Shown: positions 1-13,774, counted from the stretch's first letter. The stretch is 64,000 bases of DNA from Arthrobotrys musiformis (GCA_036971715.1 JAVHJL010000006.1:2418001-2482000), one strand, 5' to 3'. Translations and numbers: made by a program. The notes: generated by a model not told the origin, from the letters alone.

Positions 1-1699
1 TAAGTCTGTCGTTCAGATCCTTGGAAGCTGCCCAGGCCAAGCTAGCCGACTCTAATATTGATAACTACTACTCCTTCTTAGTCAGAACTTCAGCCTGGTT
101 CGCGGCGGACGTCTGGACGGGATAGTAAGGTGATATCTCTGGTCGAAAAACGAAGGATGAGATGAGGAGAACGGGCTTCGATGGGATGGCCTGCGAGATA
201 TCATGATACGACGGTGTGACAGTATTCTTCCGCCCGCTGCACAACCAGCCAGTCGGGTCATCCACCACCACCACCACCACCATACAAACATACAAACATT
301 ACATACTGACGCTGTATACCAAGTAGGTACCTATACACATGCATATGCATCACCCATCAGGAGTCACTCATCGACTCAGCAGATGCATACATATCAACAA
401 GAGTAGAAGACACCGTCTTCGAAAAGATACTCTCCCCATCGGTACCTTGCTGGCCTGGAGCGCAGGGTTACCCAATTCGAGATGTGAGGCTGAGACGAGC
501 CATTATCCCCGCAGTCCACTCAATCATAGTGACGAAGGATATAAAAAAAAACCTCAAGCCTCGTCCCAGGAAATGATTCCTTCATAGAGGAAATAAAATA
601 ATAATCCACCAGGCAGTGCGTATATAGTCCCCACTATCATCCGTCCAACTGCCTCGGACACATCTTCATAACTACAACCTGCAAGGCCTTCAAGCCTCCT
701 CCTCAGAAACAATGCAGGAAACATACGTCAGCTTCATCAAAACCCCCCAGTTATGCTTCATTTTTTCATGCATGATAAACTCATGCCAGCAGATTCATAA
801 AGAGTGAATGCAAAAGGTAAAAAAACACCAAAACGGGCAGGGGACTCTTGTCTTTCGGAATTCGGCAAGCCCACCCTCGAAAAAATTTAAAAAAGGGCTG
901 GGTAGAACTGGCTGAGCCGTTCGGGAAAGCGAACAAACTGACGGGGGCGCGGGGCTTCTAGTAAGCTTATATACACCGACGCTCTTTGGCCCCGTCGTTG
1001 AAGTCGTATACATTTCTATATTCTCCCGGAAATTATATCAATCGACGGAGACATCAGCGGGCAATTCACGTATAAAAACCAGCTGTGCACCAAATACAGT
1101 ACGGGGCTGTATAGATGTCCTGCCTGGTCAGATGGCGGTCCGGCAGCTGCCATTGTTTATCGCGCACGTGTTTGTGCCCATCGCATCGAGATCTTGCCTA
1201 GCGACTCCGTGCGCTTTAGCCTTAAACTTCCTGCGCCAGGCGACGCCGGTACGCGACAAGCCATTCAACGTCACTCCAACACATTCTTCGCTGTCCCATT
1301 ATAGGTTCAAAGATCCTTGGGTAGCTGGGCATATATGAGGTTGAAAGATGGGATCCCTGTAGATTGAAATGATTCGTGATTGATCCAGCTTAAGTAGCAA
1401 AGGCTTGACGTTGAGTATTCAGTTTCATTGGTATTTCATGAATTAATATTAACATGACATTGCATATTGGGTATCTCGAGTATTGAATTGAATCGGCATT
1501 CTTTCCTCCAAAAAATAGGGGAGGGAACAAAGGAAACAAGGCAAACAAATCGTTTTCTTCGAACCCTTGGGGGGAAAAAGAGGAAAGAGGAAGAAGGACA
1601 AAGTAGTGGTAGTTGAATCAAAGTCTTCAAGATATATACTTAAACCTTCAGACCTGTTTGAAAAAATAAATAAAAGGTAAAGAGGTAAAAAAAAGAAAG
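1..1699. other. Left-edge non-coding stretch
   Basis: No coding exon could be supported on either strand. The stretch carries a short CAC trinucleotide run near 258-280 and several A/T-rich tracts. The right part, about 1340-1700, is AT-rich and lies directly downstream of the minus-strand gene ending at 1700, so part of it is probably that gene's 3' untranslated region. A neighbouring gene's UTR could enter from the left edge, but nothing in the sequence shows this. Confidence 0.5.
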
Positions 1700-4323
1700 T
1701 CAAAGTTGACGACGTCTCCAGAATCTCATCGGCCCAATCATTAACGGTTCTGGCAGTTCGAGTTCACCTCCCCGCGGCTGGTGACTTTGATGTCGTTCCG
1801 GCCGAAACTCCTCTTGTTCATAGTACTCCCCCGTATCATCACCAAATGTAAATTCATCTAAAGCAGCGCTTCTACGCATATCGTAACTTTGAAAGTCAGC
1901 CTCCAGGTTCGTATACCTGTCCATGGCCCGGTCGTCTAACCCCATATCATAAGCAACATGATGCTCGCGTTCGTGTTCGCGTCGTTCTTGCCAAACTAAG
2001 TCTCGATTGTTGTAATAGGGACTAGTTGCTTCCACTTCTCGGGCTCGGCGGTGTAATGGAGGCTGTGTTATTTCCGGTTTGTCGTCCCAGTAAACGGAAC
2101 CGCCACGCAGGTGAACCTGTTCGTCTCTAGGCGTTGAGAACACGGTCCGGTGAAATCTAATTTCCTCATCTCTGGTCCCATTGTCATTTGGCCTTGGCTG
2201 GTTGAAAACAGGGCCAGGTTCGAATCTGCTGGTTAGGCGCTGTGGACTTGGAAGGCAAACACGTTCGAATTGTAAATCGATTCCTGGTATAGTATGGATG
2301 GGCCTGCCAAAAATACTATCATGGGGTCCGAAGTACCTGTCGGGTTCGCGGGCGATGTTAAATTGCCAACGAGGGACGGGTCTCTCCACTTGGAGGCACG
2401 GTGGGGATGAGTCTGCAACTCCTCCCGTCATCACATTTTCCGGGTGGATACTCGACCTCTCTCCAACGTTCAAATCCACCTCAATCCTGCCTTGTGGTGC
2501 TGCTGCCGCTGGCGAGTTGGTAGACATTTTAGCCGAGCGGGGGTTCGGACTGTTGCTCAATCTATTAAAGTCACGTCCCGACGAATTCGAATAGGTCCGC
2601 TTATCGCGGAGATCGTTTTCCAGCCCCATTGGGAACTCTCGAGGTGTTTTTCTAAGCCACGTCACTACTGGGTTATCCGTTTCAGACGATCTAGACTGCG
2701 AGCGACTAATGCTATGCGTATTTCCGGAGATTGACCCGAAGATAGGTCGCTCAGAGCGGGGTTCTAGGTAGTTGGGGGTAGAAATCGATGTTTTGTTTCG
2801 GCATGGAGAGGTTTGTAGGCAGGAAGAGGAACGATGTGATGTTTCTTCCAAAGGATGTCTCGCCTGGTGATCCCGTGATGAAGGCTTGCAGCGGCTTGCC
2901 GTCCCATGCTGTCTTGGTTGGATGGCGGCCTGGTTTGGCTGGTCTTGCATGACTGATGGCGCTGCATGCTGTCTGGAACGGCTCGAGGGTGCGTCTGCGT
3001 CCTCTTTCCTGCGAGATGGAGTGGCTCTCTTAAAAAAGGTTGATATTTCCTCGTTAGTGTCACGTTCCGCCTGCCTTTTGCTGTTGCTTTTCTTCTCTTC
3101 CCCGCTTTGTTGGATTGGACGATTCTCCGGCCGCGGCGCCCCATTCTGTAGAAAGTCCATCTCGCAGAACGATAGGTCGGGAACTTTGAACAAATCGTTA
3201 GCTAGGCTAGCTATTTAATGAGATCTACAAGTAAACTAGATTATCAGGGGAAGAAATTTCTTACGTGCTGCTCGAGTCCTAAGCCTCGACACTCTCCCCT
3301 TGTGGAACAAGCCGGCGGAGATCTGTGGTCTCACCTATGTATACGGTGAAGGTGAAGATTAGATTTGTGCTTGACTCGGGAAAAGAAAAATGTGGGGAAA
3401 TACAACATACCGTTAATCTCGCACCTGATAGGTGCTCCGATTCGACGGCGGAGGACGCCAAAGCACCAAATGCTGGCTGCGGTATTCTAGGCTCTTTCGT
3501 CCTTTCCTTCTTTTTCTTCCTGCTGGTATGCTTTTCCTTTTTCCCACTAGCCCTCGCAGTCGCAGTTTTCTGCCGAGATTCATGCATCTTGTGCCTCTTC
3601 CTCTTTTCAAAAACCTCCTCCCTTGTGGCAGTCCTTTGCGAAGTGTCTGCAGGTTTTCTAGCGGGTGATGTGGACCAAGATACATATGTTGTCTCGGATC
3701 CGTATCTGATGCCATCTTCCGCATTATTCTCCTTCATTGGTGATATCAAGGAGCTGTCATAGCGCTGGCGTTTTCTAGATACTTTTTTGGCAGTGAGCGT
3801 CAATGCAGGCCCAGACGACTCGTCACTCTCCCTATCACACCTTGGCCAGGTTCCTGTGCAGCCCCCTCAGCAAATCAAATATCAGCACTCATCCAAAATG
3901 CATTCTCAACACATGCATTCGTAAATCCGAGGAGATATTATCATGCAATAGCATTCAGCTTCTTTCACCTATCGGCGACCTCTTTTTTACCTTTCAATTT
4001 TTGAAAACCCTCGGCATTGGTGGAAATTAGAGATGGGCTGCGGTATTTGGGGGGTGGTGGTTATTCTCACCTTTTGGTTGGATGTGACCTCGAGCTGCAC
4101 TTCGAGGGAGACGAGCTGCCTCTTCGCCCAGTAAGATGGTCGATGATTTTCTTGGGGAAGCGGGATTGCCCGCTTCGACGCTCTCGTCTCCACTTTGTCC
4201 AGGAGGATAGGCAAGTTGTTGGGCCACGTATGAAGCGACATGATCAAACCCCCTCTTTCTATGCCCTTTTTGCAAAAGCGATAACGATTCACTTGTCAGT
4301 GGCATCGCGTGAGCCTCCTGCAT
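1700..4323 (-). CDS. Conserved-type fungal protein of unknown function, mostly disordered
   Basis: I do not recognise the family. The model joins four exons: 4323-4071, 3853-3411, 3334-3265 and 3201-1700, giving 755 residues with all phases matching. The longest exon encodes a low-complexity tail rich in Arg, Pro, Ser and Gln. The middle has a basic Lys/Arg-rich stretch (exon 2). Exons 3 and 4 join a short ordered-looking segment with a GLFHKGR motif followed by PDLSFCEMDFL. That segment looks like the conserved core of the family, because it only becomes continuous after removing the 63-nt intron at 3264-3202. The basic patches suggest a nuclear protein, which is inference only. The start is uncertain: ATG codons at 4323 and 4305 are in frame, and an extra upstream exon between about 4430 and 4800 is possible. 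The acceptor at 3202 follows several overlapping TAG triplets and was chosen by phase. Confidence 0.7.
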
Positions 4324-7300
4324 TCCCAAATCCAGATTGTAGACGTATCTATATATGCACAAGATCGGGCCGGGGCTGCGGGAAGCAGGCAAGGCAACAA
4401 GACAATTGATGGGTAACGTATATCTTGAATCCAAAAACCTTCCCTTTTTGCCCTCTTGTAAGTCAAGTTACAGATTATATCTGCAAGGTTCTTTAAATCG
4501 CCAGGCCTCTCGGATGCTGAAGGAGGCGGGGTGCGCGCTCGTATCTCGGGCGCTCCTCCCGCGCGAGATCCAGCCTGGGTCCCAATTCCTGGTTTCTGGA
4601 CGTGTGACACCTTGGAAGTGGCACGGGCCTGACCTGGCGAGAGAGATGCGGGACGAGAAACGGGAAATTGATTGCCAATGGTGGGTGCATGAGCCGAGCT
4701 GGAACCAAATCCCAATCCAGGGATCAGCCTCCAGATTGTTCTTAAGCTTGCAAGCCGATAAGCAAGAGCACGCAAGAATTGTGACCGAAACGGGAGCTTA
4801 AGAGAACCTGGTTAGCTGCGGGATTTCCTGTGAAACCCGCGATCTCCCAAAAGTATCCACACGTTGAGCGGAAAGCCGGCGCAGCCGACCCGTTCCCTGG
4901 GGTCGTTAACTTTTTTTTTTTTTTTTCGAAATGTAGAAGTGGAGAATTTGATCCTCTTCGATTTTTATCAAGCTGAAGAAATGAAATAACTTTCCAACTA
5001 GAGAAGGAGGAAGGCGAGGAGGAGCACCGAAGCCTGTATTTTGCGATTGATCACAATGTGATCTCAGACCGCGAATGCAATGGACAGGAAACCTGATACG
5101 AGATATTACGGCGGTTACTGGCTGAAGTTACACTAGTCTGTCTGGTGGTGAGGTGGTCGGCTGATTGATTGATTGATCGAGAAGGTGTGGTAATATAATC
5201 CTGGATGGAAGCCCTCGAGATGGATGGATGGGTGGTGGTTGTGGTGGTGGTGGTAGACGGGCAGGTAATATTTTATGGGTCGCATTTGGCTGCGCTCTTC
5301 TTCTCGTTGTCGTCTCGTCTCGAACAGCGACCGAAAACGTGGAGTTGCGAGATCAGCGCCCGGCTCGGGCTCGAGCTCAGTCTCCACAGAGACCGTGCTA
5401 CGTGCCAACTGAACCAACGACATGGCCAACGCACGCAACGCAAGCAAGGACACCTCAGGGCCATGGCATAGTGTTGGTACGAGAGAGGACCAGAGATGGA
5501 TCTATAGATAGATAGAGCCGTCGGCTGAAATTAGAGCAAAATGTCAGTCGATATCGATACCACAATGGCAAGACGGGAAAATGATGTATCATAATCACGA
5601 GAGGGTATGGGAACACATGGTGGGAACACACTGGACTTCCGATTAAAGATGCGATAGCCAGGCCAGGTCAGGGAAGGCCGAAAAGTATAGTTTGGTATCC
5701 AGTACGCTGAACGAACCATGCATATTTCTCGGGTAAACTTGACATGAATGGCTGCATCATATTTTTTGAGTGCATAGAGAGATTGCATTGCATGAAGTGG
5801 GTTTGTTTTTTTTGCGATCCAAGTCGAAGCGGAGGAGGAAAAATCGGAACGAGGGGTTAGCTTAGCTTAGCTAGCTGGCCAGACTCGTACCTCGTAGGCC
5901 TAGGTATCAAAACCTCGAAGGAAGGAGGGGTTATGGGAGCTAACTACGACCTGGTTAGACATGCAGGCAGGTAATGATAGAAACCAACTAGCTGGGGAGG
6001 GATAGACTACTACTACGTATACGTGGTAAGTTCCCGGATCGTAAGTAACCCAAGATAGTCAAGAAAAGTTGCAGTTGGTTTACGACGATATCAATGCGGT
6101 GTCAGTATGTAAGTACCTTGTATGCAAGTACTTGCAAGTTGGCGGCACGGTCTTCCCAAGATCCCGCAAGGCTTCCTTAGCCAATTTTCTTCAGACGAAC
6201 CTCCATGGCTCCACCGAGAGAAGAAAGAACAATAATATACTTGACCAAATAAATGAAAATAAAAATAAAACCCAAAAAAAATAAAGTAAAAAAAAAGGCC
6301 CAGAAGCGAGAGGGTTGGATGGATGTCTATGCATGCAGCTCAGCTGCAGCAGCTGACCAGAAAGTCTCTGCCTTAGTCCTCCTCTTCCTCCTTCTCCTCC
6401 TCCTCCATTGGCCTTGTCTCCGTCTTCCTCCTCGTAGTCCTCGTAAATGCCCACCCTTCTTTCTCCGCCGAAAGACCTTTTTGTGCGTGAAAACTGGGAA
6501 TTGATCAAGGGTGTAGAGAGAGCCTTAGTCCTTGCTTGCAAGATTATGGAATCTTCTTGCATAATAGTATCTGCAAACAACGCATGAGAACCCACTTTCT
6601 TTTTGAAATAGAAAGTCTATCATATCGTATCTCCTCCCTTCTTTTTGTTTTTTGTTTCTGTGGATTGGCCTTGGGTCACGTTGATGGGCCTTGACCCCGC
6701 TATTCGATGTTTCATTTCCCGCTCTTGACAATGCAGAAGACCCCTATCCAATGAAGATAGACCATTTTCCAGAAACGAATTCGATGGAGAAATCCGTACG
6801 ATTTGAATCGCAAATTAGTTGCTTGGTAGTGGTTGGTGGCTCGGAATCAAATTCGCCGAGAAGGAGTGGATAAAGGGACATGATGGATGGATGGATGGAT
6901 GGGTGAATGTGTGTTGGGTGCGTGGCTTCCAAGGTCTCAGATCGGATGTGATCAGGAAGTATATGATTCAGTGCAAAGATCAGGAGACTGGGTGAGATAT
7001 TTAAATCACTTTTGAGCCCGGACCCAATGCCTTGGACAAAGGCGGGAGAACCGAGCGGTTATAGTTCCGCATTCTCATTCGAGACTCTGATTCCAACGGA
7101 CTGGATCGATATTGTCGCCGGATTCGATCGAAGATGCTGGATGGAATGTTCGAAAAAAAACAAAGAGGGATCCGAGAATACGGAGAGTAGGGCTGCGAAG
7201 CATGAGACACCCAGCTCCTATTCGCGATTTCAAGGGAAACAGCAGGGGAAGGCAAAAATAAAAATAAAAATAAAAAGACGAACCGGCCGGCCGGGGAAAA

Positions 7301-9849
7301 TCTGTCCTTGACTCGAGATCTCCGGTCTAGACATCGACATGTTTGGGGCGATGGTATTAATTACCTCCAAATTCGAAGGAGAAACCCTCAAGCTCAGCTG
7401 AACAATGACAGAAGTGGCTTCTAAGGCACTCCTAACCCCCCCCCTTTGGGCCAAGGTGAAAAAGGAGGAGAACGGCTCGACTCTTGCTTGCAGTCCTACG
7501 GCCAATGGGCAGCTCCACCAAGGAGAGGTAAGTACTCGAGACCTAGGAAGACAAGTTTCGAAGCTATGCTACTCGGGGGGTAGAGGCTATCCATCTTGTT
7601 GCAAATTCGACCTTGCCTTGAATTAGAAACCGGGAATAAGCGATAGCTCGAGAAAGAAAAGAAAAGAGAGATGCAGGCCTCGATCCACATTTGGCACCTT
7701 CAACATAACCCGTAGCAGTGGTTATTGGCTGAAATCCATTTAATTGGTGTGTCAGGTGACTTGCCCGAGCCCAGCATGCACCTCCTCTAGCGTGAATGCA
7801 AGTTACATGCAGCGAGGGTTGGTTGGAGGCATGGTTCTGTGCCTCGAGCTCTGAGCAAAAAACTGTGTACATACGTAGAGCTAGTTGTCTATCACTCATG
7901 CAAGGCATCAGATGGTCGGCATTTTTGACGGGACTCGCACTAACAAGAGAGCGATTTAACTTTTATTTTCTTTTTGATAAAAATCGTTCGAAAGAAGGGT
8001 TGTATATCCGAGACAAGACGAAGTGCGATTGAAGAGCCCAAGCAAGTTATCAAGTTGGCTATTTTGGAGGAAGCCTCAGCTCTGCTCGGAAAGATACAAC
8101 ATCAAGTTTTTTTTTCTTCCTTTCGGTCGAGATACCCACCATCAGTTACGCTAGTAAGTACGTCATCTGGAAAAGAAGGGCCAACAACTTTATTGGATGC
8201 TGTGCCCTTGTCTAGCTTTATTTCATGAACAGGGAACTTCAATATCGATGAATATGAAATCGCCGGACATGGCTAAGCTTCATACTTAGTCGCATACATT
8301 CAGATCCTCTTACCAGGGCCGAGTGAAACAACTACGATATCAATCTCATAAAATCTTTGCACGGCTCGTCAGCTGAAGGTCGAACCCCGAGAATGCCCGG
8401 TGAATAAATGAATGAAATGGGGCATTCTTCTCAGAGACAATAACATGAGCTAGAGATAATGAAGGACCGATTGGCGTTGGAGGTCTTCGAGATGACCGAG
8501 TTTGAACATGAGACAGTTCCTTCGGTGGCCCTCATGACTACAACAGTAGAACATGTTCCCTGTTGCGTTAGTAATTGAACTTTATAGACCTTATCGGATC
8601 CGAACTACCTCAACAGTGCAATTAGTAAACGTATCGAGTGTGGGAAGAAAAAACAATTATGCCTGGAAAACGCAAAACCTAGATTGTGTGTGAGAAAGCC
8701 CGTGCAAAGTTTATGTGTGTAGGGCCTTCAAAAATATGATGTAGGGTTGTTGAAGAAAGGGAAAAACGAAAAAGCAAGGGGAGAAATGCTGAAAGAATGG
8801 TTTCGAAGAGCCCTTCGAGTTGGAGGGAAAGGGGAGTTCACAACTTGCTTTTTGATGGTAGCTTGTAAGTTCTGAGGAAAACGTGAACGAACACATGCAT
8901 CCTGCACCCATAAAAGCGCCGTAACGACCCCTCAATTTGAAAAAGGACACAACCTTCCAGCGTAGTGCACCGAATACTTGGATTGTTCTCTCGCAAGCAG
9001 CACAAATAATCCTGGGCCACCCAGTTCTGGCCTTACCTCTTTTTTTTTTTTACCCCGCCGCCTTCGCGTTCGATCACCTCGCCTCTTCCGCTTTGTGCAA
9101 AGTCGAGGCTCTTCTCCGCCGTCATACTCGTTAAGCTTGTACGTTGCACGCACGTGCCGATTTGTTCTCCAACTTGTACCCAGCTAGATCTCGGGGGTGG
9201 AAGTGAAGAAAAGAAGAAAAAACAAATAAGTGTGCGTATAATGTTCCTTTGGTCTTCTTCCCCACGTTGGATGCATCGTAAGGTGTATCTTTTGGCTCGC
9301 AGTTGTTCTTGCCTCCGTTATTACCCCTCCAAGACCTAAAATTTTCCCTTATTCTTTATTTTTTATTTTTCTGCTTGTGCAAGGGTCACCCACCGGCCAA
9401 GGTAAAAAAAAAGAGTATTTCCAGCAAGGAAATGCCATTGGGAGCACAGGGACGAAAAACGCATCAGAGACGGGGAACGCCCAATAGAAGACAGCCAGCA
9501 GGGCGACCCGCCTAGTTCCTTAGTTGGGTTTGCAAGGAACGAACTTCGCCTTTTGCACTGCGCTAGAGTGTTGTTCACGATTAGCCTGTGCTCTGTCTTT
9601 GGAAATCATTGGCCTCTATGCCCTTGACTTGCAGGAACTGAAGCAGAACCAACCCCTCATGGCTCTTTCGGAGACGTCGGGTTATGTTCAGCAAATGGAT
9701 ATTAGAAATTGCGAGTGCAAACGAGACGAGTTCGGACCCACGAATGGGATTCAGGGAACTGGGCCTGATCAGCCAGAGGAGTCGAAATCGAAGGGGCGAG
9801 CGAGCGAGTGAGCGGAAGACGAAGCGAGCAAGAAAAAAGCAATCTCAGG

Positions 9850-9879
<30 letters not shown>
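9850..9879. repeat. Poly-A tract, 30 nt
   Basis: An uninterrupted run of 30 adenines, the longest pure homopolymer in the window. It lies in the gene-poor interval upstream of the RRM gene. No open frame precedes it, so it is not evidently the 3' end of a retroposed transcript. Confidence 0.95.
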
Positions 9880-9882
<3 letters not shown>

Positions 9883-10017
9883 CTGTCATTCGGTGCGATT
9901 CCAGTATAGAGTGCGCTATACGTAGGGTTGCGATCCGTAGAAACAATGATATCAAAAAAACCCATAAGTATTATTGACCTTGTTATATGCAAGTCTTTTA
10001 GCTGCAGCCAACATCCG

Positions 10018-10078
10018 CCGCGGCTGCTGCTGTTGCTGCTACATTGCCTGCTGTTGCTGCTGCTCGCTGCTGCGAGAC
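10018..10078. repeat. CTG-rich trinucleotide microsatellite
   Basis: An interrupted CTG/CCG/TTG trinucleotide repeat of about 60 bp in the non-coding interval upstream of the RRM gene. No supported exon spans it. Confidence 0.8.
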
Positions 10079-11641
10079 GATCAAATGGAGCTAGCTAGCT
10101 AGCAAAGCAAGCAGCGTGGGCTTGCTCGCTCGCGCACGCCGTCTCTGCCTTTCGGTTATCCCTTTCGTTGAGATATATCGATTCGGGGCAATTGCTTGGA
10201 TCCATTCCGTTTTGAAGCTTTTTAGTTCTAACTTACCAAAATCATGTCCCTTTGATTCATTTCCCGACACCAATGAGATCTCAAAGATCGTGTGCCACAG
10301 CTGCTGACTGACATAGTCTCATCTGCCTTATCGAGGCCAGGCCCGTTCGAAAGTTCGTCTATCCCGTTCGATCAGAAAAGTCCGCTGCCGTAAAAGCCCT
10401 AGTAGAAAAGGCCCCAGTTCGCCTGTACACCAATATTTTTCACCATCGCCATATTCCTCGACAAGAAGGACAATTTTGCATGGGGGAATAAAAGATAGAA
10501 TAAAAATAAAATAAAAAAAAGCCATCTTGTTACTCTTCACTCGATTCAACCACGCCCCAAAGGACTTCTCTCGCTCGTCAGGAACTCCTTTCGGTAAAGT
10601 TGAAGAAAAGGAAGGTAGCAAAAACCTTAAGGATTCTGAAGAGCAGGTCGAATTGGCAGGCTCATCGAGAAGCCCACAAACAGACGACGACGAACGAGTT
10701 CAGTTCTATCGGTTGATAACAGAAAATTTTATAAGGGCCAAAAAATCAAGTATCAAAAAAACAAAAATTATAACAGCTTCTTGTGGGAAGTTGTTATAGG
10801 GGAAAAAATATCCAGGAGGCAGCTGAAGTTAACAACAGCTCCTTTCGTCCTTCTTTCTTTTCATCTTTTCTTTCTTTTTCGACACTTATTGTCATTGGGG
10901 GGAGGGCATTTCGAATCAGAAAACAGGTACATACGCTTCCTAGAAACCACCATCTTTTTTTCGACACCCCGCCTTCGAATCAATCCAGGTATCCCACTAT
11001 TTCGACATCGGTCTGCCTCTTTAGTGGCACACTTGTTCTGAAAGAGTTCCTTGAGAACCGGGCCAAATCTTGAGACAAAAACGATAGTTCTTTTACCTCT
11101 CTCCAATAGTTCCGTCGCCAGCAGGGAAGCGCAGAACGGTGCTGCTGAAAAAGTAAGCAAATTATTGTTCCCAGTAGAAGAGGTCACCGGTGAGGAGGAG
11201 ACATGGGACTACCCCTACTAAGCAAGTAGTACATAGCTCTCATCAAACAAAGGTACCACCGGGCGATACCGTACAAGTATTCTGCCCTCTGCCACTCGTC
11301 TTGCTCTGCCACTAAGCCATTTCTGCCCCCTCACACTTGATCTCTGGTCCTGCCAAAGGGCACAAGTTCGTAGAGCACAAACACACCAAAAAAAACGTCC
11401 GTAAGTCCTCTTCTGTCCCTACCCGCAGAAAAGACCCTGTCATAAGGCCAGCTACTTGCCTGTCCTCATCTCTGCCATATCTCTCCCAAGCAGACAACGT
11501 GGAACAGCCGGTCATTTCCCCATCCCCATCCTCCCCATCCTTCTTCCTTGATCTGTTATCAAGAACGATATTCTAAAGGCGTTGTCGTTGCTCCTCCACA
11601 GTCACGTTTTTTATCTCTCTTATCATTCGCAGCTAGCAATC

Positions 11642-12556
11642 ATGTCCAAGCTCTTTGTCGGGTAAGTTTGGCACTTTAATTCCAGCCGGTTTTACCCTGA
11701 TTGAAAACGGGTTCTGTGGCGGCCGTGGGCAGCTTTCAGATCTCGATATCGATCCTGGACTTCTTCTCTAACTCGTTCCGTGTCTTCTCTCGCGACAACA
11801 GCGGTCTTGCCTGGCACACAGATGACCAGACTCTTCGTACAAAGTTCGAGGAGTTCGGTCCAGTCGAGGAAGCGGTGAGTTTGCCATTTCCAACGAAACG
11901 CAAAAAAAGCTCTTCTCCCTCTCGGCTCCGGCCTAAACCCTTGTTGATACTAATCAGATGGGTCGTTTTTCCCGGCTTCACTATAGGTCGTTGTCAAAGA
12001 CCGAGATACGGGTCGTTCGCGGGGCTTTGGCTTCGTTCGATTCACAAACGAGGCCGATGCCACCAATGCGATGAACGCCATGAACAACACCGAGTAAGTT
12101 GACACCCTCCCTCTTGCGGTTTCTGGGGTGCCTTTGCGGCGGTGGAGCTAGCTTCCGGAGCTGCTGCAGCTCCCCACTTTGCTCGGAAGCCGGATAGCTG
12201 AGATGGAGCAATGTTGATATAGGTTCGACGGACGATATATCCGCGTGGATAAGGCCTCCAGTAAGGTGGGCCAGGGTGGAGGATCCTCCTCTGGTTCATA
12301 CGGCGGCGGTGGCGCTGGTGGGCAATGGGGTCAGTCAACATCAACACTTTCCTGGGGTTATAGTCCCACGACAGATCACAGACTTACGTATATGTGGGCT
12401 CCAGGTGGCTATCCACCGCAAGGACAAGGCTACGGCGGGTATTCGAACGCTGGATACGGCGGTAAGTAACATAGTAACACGAAACGAAGGATCGAGAAGC
12501 TCTAAATGCGATGCTAACTCACCTCCTGGTGCACAGGCCAAGGCACTGGATACTAA
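11642..12556 (+). CDS. Glycine-rich RNA-binding protein with one RRM
   Basis: Small RNA-binding protein of 127 residues, six exons: 11642-11661, 11802-11874, 11987-12093, 12223-12329, 12405-12461 and 12537-12556. All phases agree. Residues 1 to about 78 form a single RRM with RNP2 (KLFVGG, residues 3-8) and RNP1 (RGFGFVRF, residues 43-50). A glycine/serine/tyrosine-rich tail follows and ends in GQGTGY. This is the architecture of the GRP family of cold- and stress-linked RNA chaperones; the specific targets are unknown. The first coding exon is only 20 nt and the last only 20 nt. The intron positions inside the RRM are well supported by branch sites and by restoration of the canonical fold order. 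A pyrimidine-rich leader precedes the start, which is typical of strongly expressed fungal genes. Confidence 0.95.
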
Positions 12557-13774
12557 ATGCCAATTCGAAACTCGTTTGATGATACGATTTACGAATTTCA
12601 GCTCTCCACAACCTGTATAGACGCTTTCTTCCTTGAATTCGAATCATGCCGTTCGTTGTCCGTTAACTTTTTGAACCACCTCTCGACGGGCGTATACGTT
12701 CTCAGTGTTGGACCGAAAAAAGGATACACCGGGATTCGTTTGATTGTATCAAATTTTGTCTCCTATACGTCGTCTTATCATATCATCCCTTTCGAAATTT
12801 CTCTCTCTTTTGTTTCCTTGTTATTTTGGGTTGGATACTTGCTTTCTCCTTGTAAATCCTCCTCCGGATTCCTCGAATATCTTTCTTTCGAATCTCTCTT
12901 CCTCTCTTCCCTTATATCCTCCTTGCATGCACTCTCCGTTTTATTTCAAGGGCAACAAAAAAACATATGGGCGGCTATTTGTGGATTTTCGAGTCCTGCT
13001 TGATTATTTCTTTTCCTTTTTTTATATCTTTTTTCCTTTTCGTTCGGGGCGGCCGCGGTGCATAATTTGTAAAAGAGATATAAACGGCGGGTTTTGTGAT
13101 AAGGCAATACGCGTTTTTACCCTTTTCCTTTAAATGTCCATCTAATGCACCTTTGAAGTTCCAAATGCATTCTTTCTTTTTGCTCTCTCTATCTCTCTCT
13201 CTCCTTATGCTCTACTCCCGATTCTGAACTGCTAGGTGGCGCGTGCTACCAATGTGCAGTAGAGCCGGAATTGAAGGAATGTGACCGAAAGAATAGGTGA
13301 ACGGGACTGAGGAAACGAAGATGATATGATATGATATGAAATGCATGCAGGGGGTGAAATGGATATAAAAAGGTAAGGCCGACATTTCCCTCAACAATTG
13401 GGCGGGCATTCAAACGAGACCAGACACTTGCCAGATACATTGACTCCAGCTAGATGTTCCAGATAAAAACTTCCAAGAAAGGGCGGGCATGAAATCAAAA
13501 AAAAATACCTTTACCGTCGACACCATCGGGATGTTTCTTATCCATCTCCGTCACCTCCAGACTTACAGTTATTTTAGGGAAGGACTCGCAAAGCTTGTAG
13601 ATATCTCCTTGTCTGATTTTTTTTTTTCGTGTGTGTACTGTCTCCGTGAGTGAATGATGGGTTTTCTTTTTTCTTTCTTTTCTTTCTTTTCTGTTTTGTC
13701 TTTTTTGAATCTTCTTTCTTGAATGAAAAGGTTAACTGTCCTTGTCTTTTGGGGCTTTTCATTAGAAAGTATGC

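Larger units (their letters stand above)
4324..11641. other. Long gene-poor interval with homopolymers and microsatellites
   Basis: About 7.3 kb separates the first gene from the RRM gene, and no convincing exon chain was found on either strand. It contains GATG/GGT repeats near 5215-5262 and 6882-6902, an AAAAT pentamer run near 7254-7276, a 30-nt poly-A tract at 9850-9879, and a CTG-rich stretch at about 10018-10078. The last 300 bp before 11642 are pyrimidine-rich, as expected for a fungal promoter and 5' leader. A 5' exon of the minus-strand gene may sit at about 4430-4800. A lineage-specific gene with short exons, or a long non-coding RNA, cannot be excluded by eye. Confidence 0.5.

Noticed and set aside
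2181..2594. 137-codon plus-strand frame inside the left-hand gene
   Set aside because: It is antisense to the long last exon of the minus-strand gene and shows no motif; it is a shadow frame.
6191..6595. Acidic/glycine-rich 134-codon minus-strand frame
   Set aside because: The composition comes from a purine-rich microsatellite (GAGGAAGAGGAGG), the start is not ATG and no splice partners were found.
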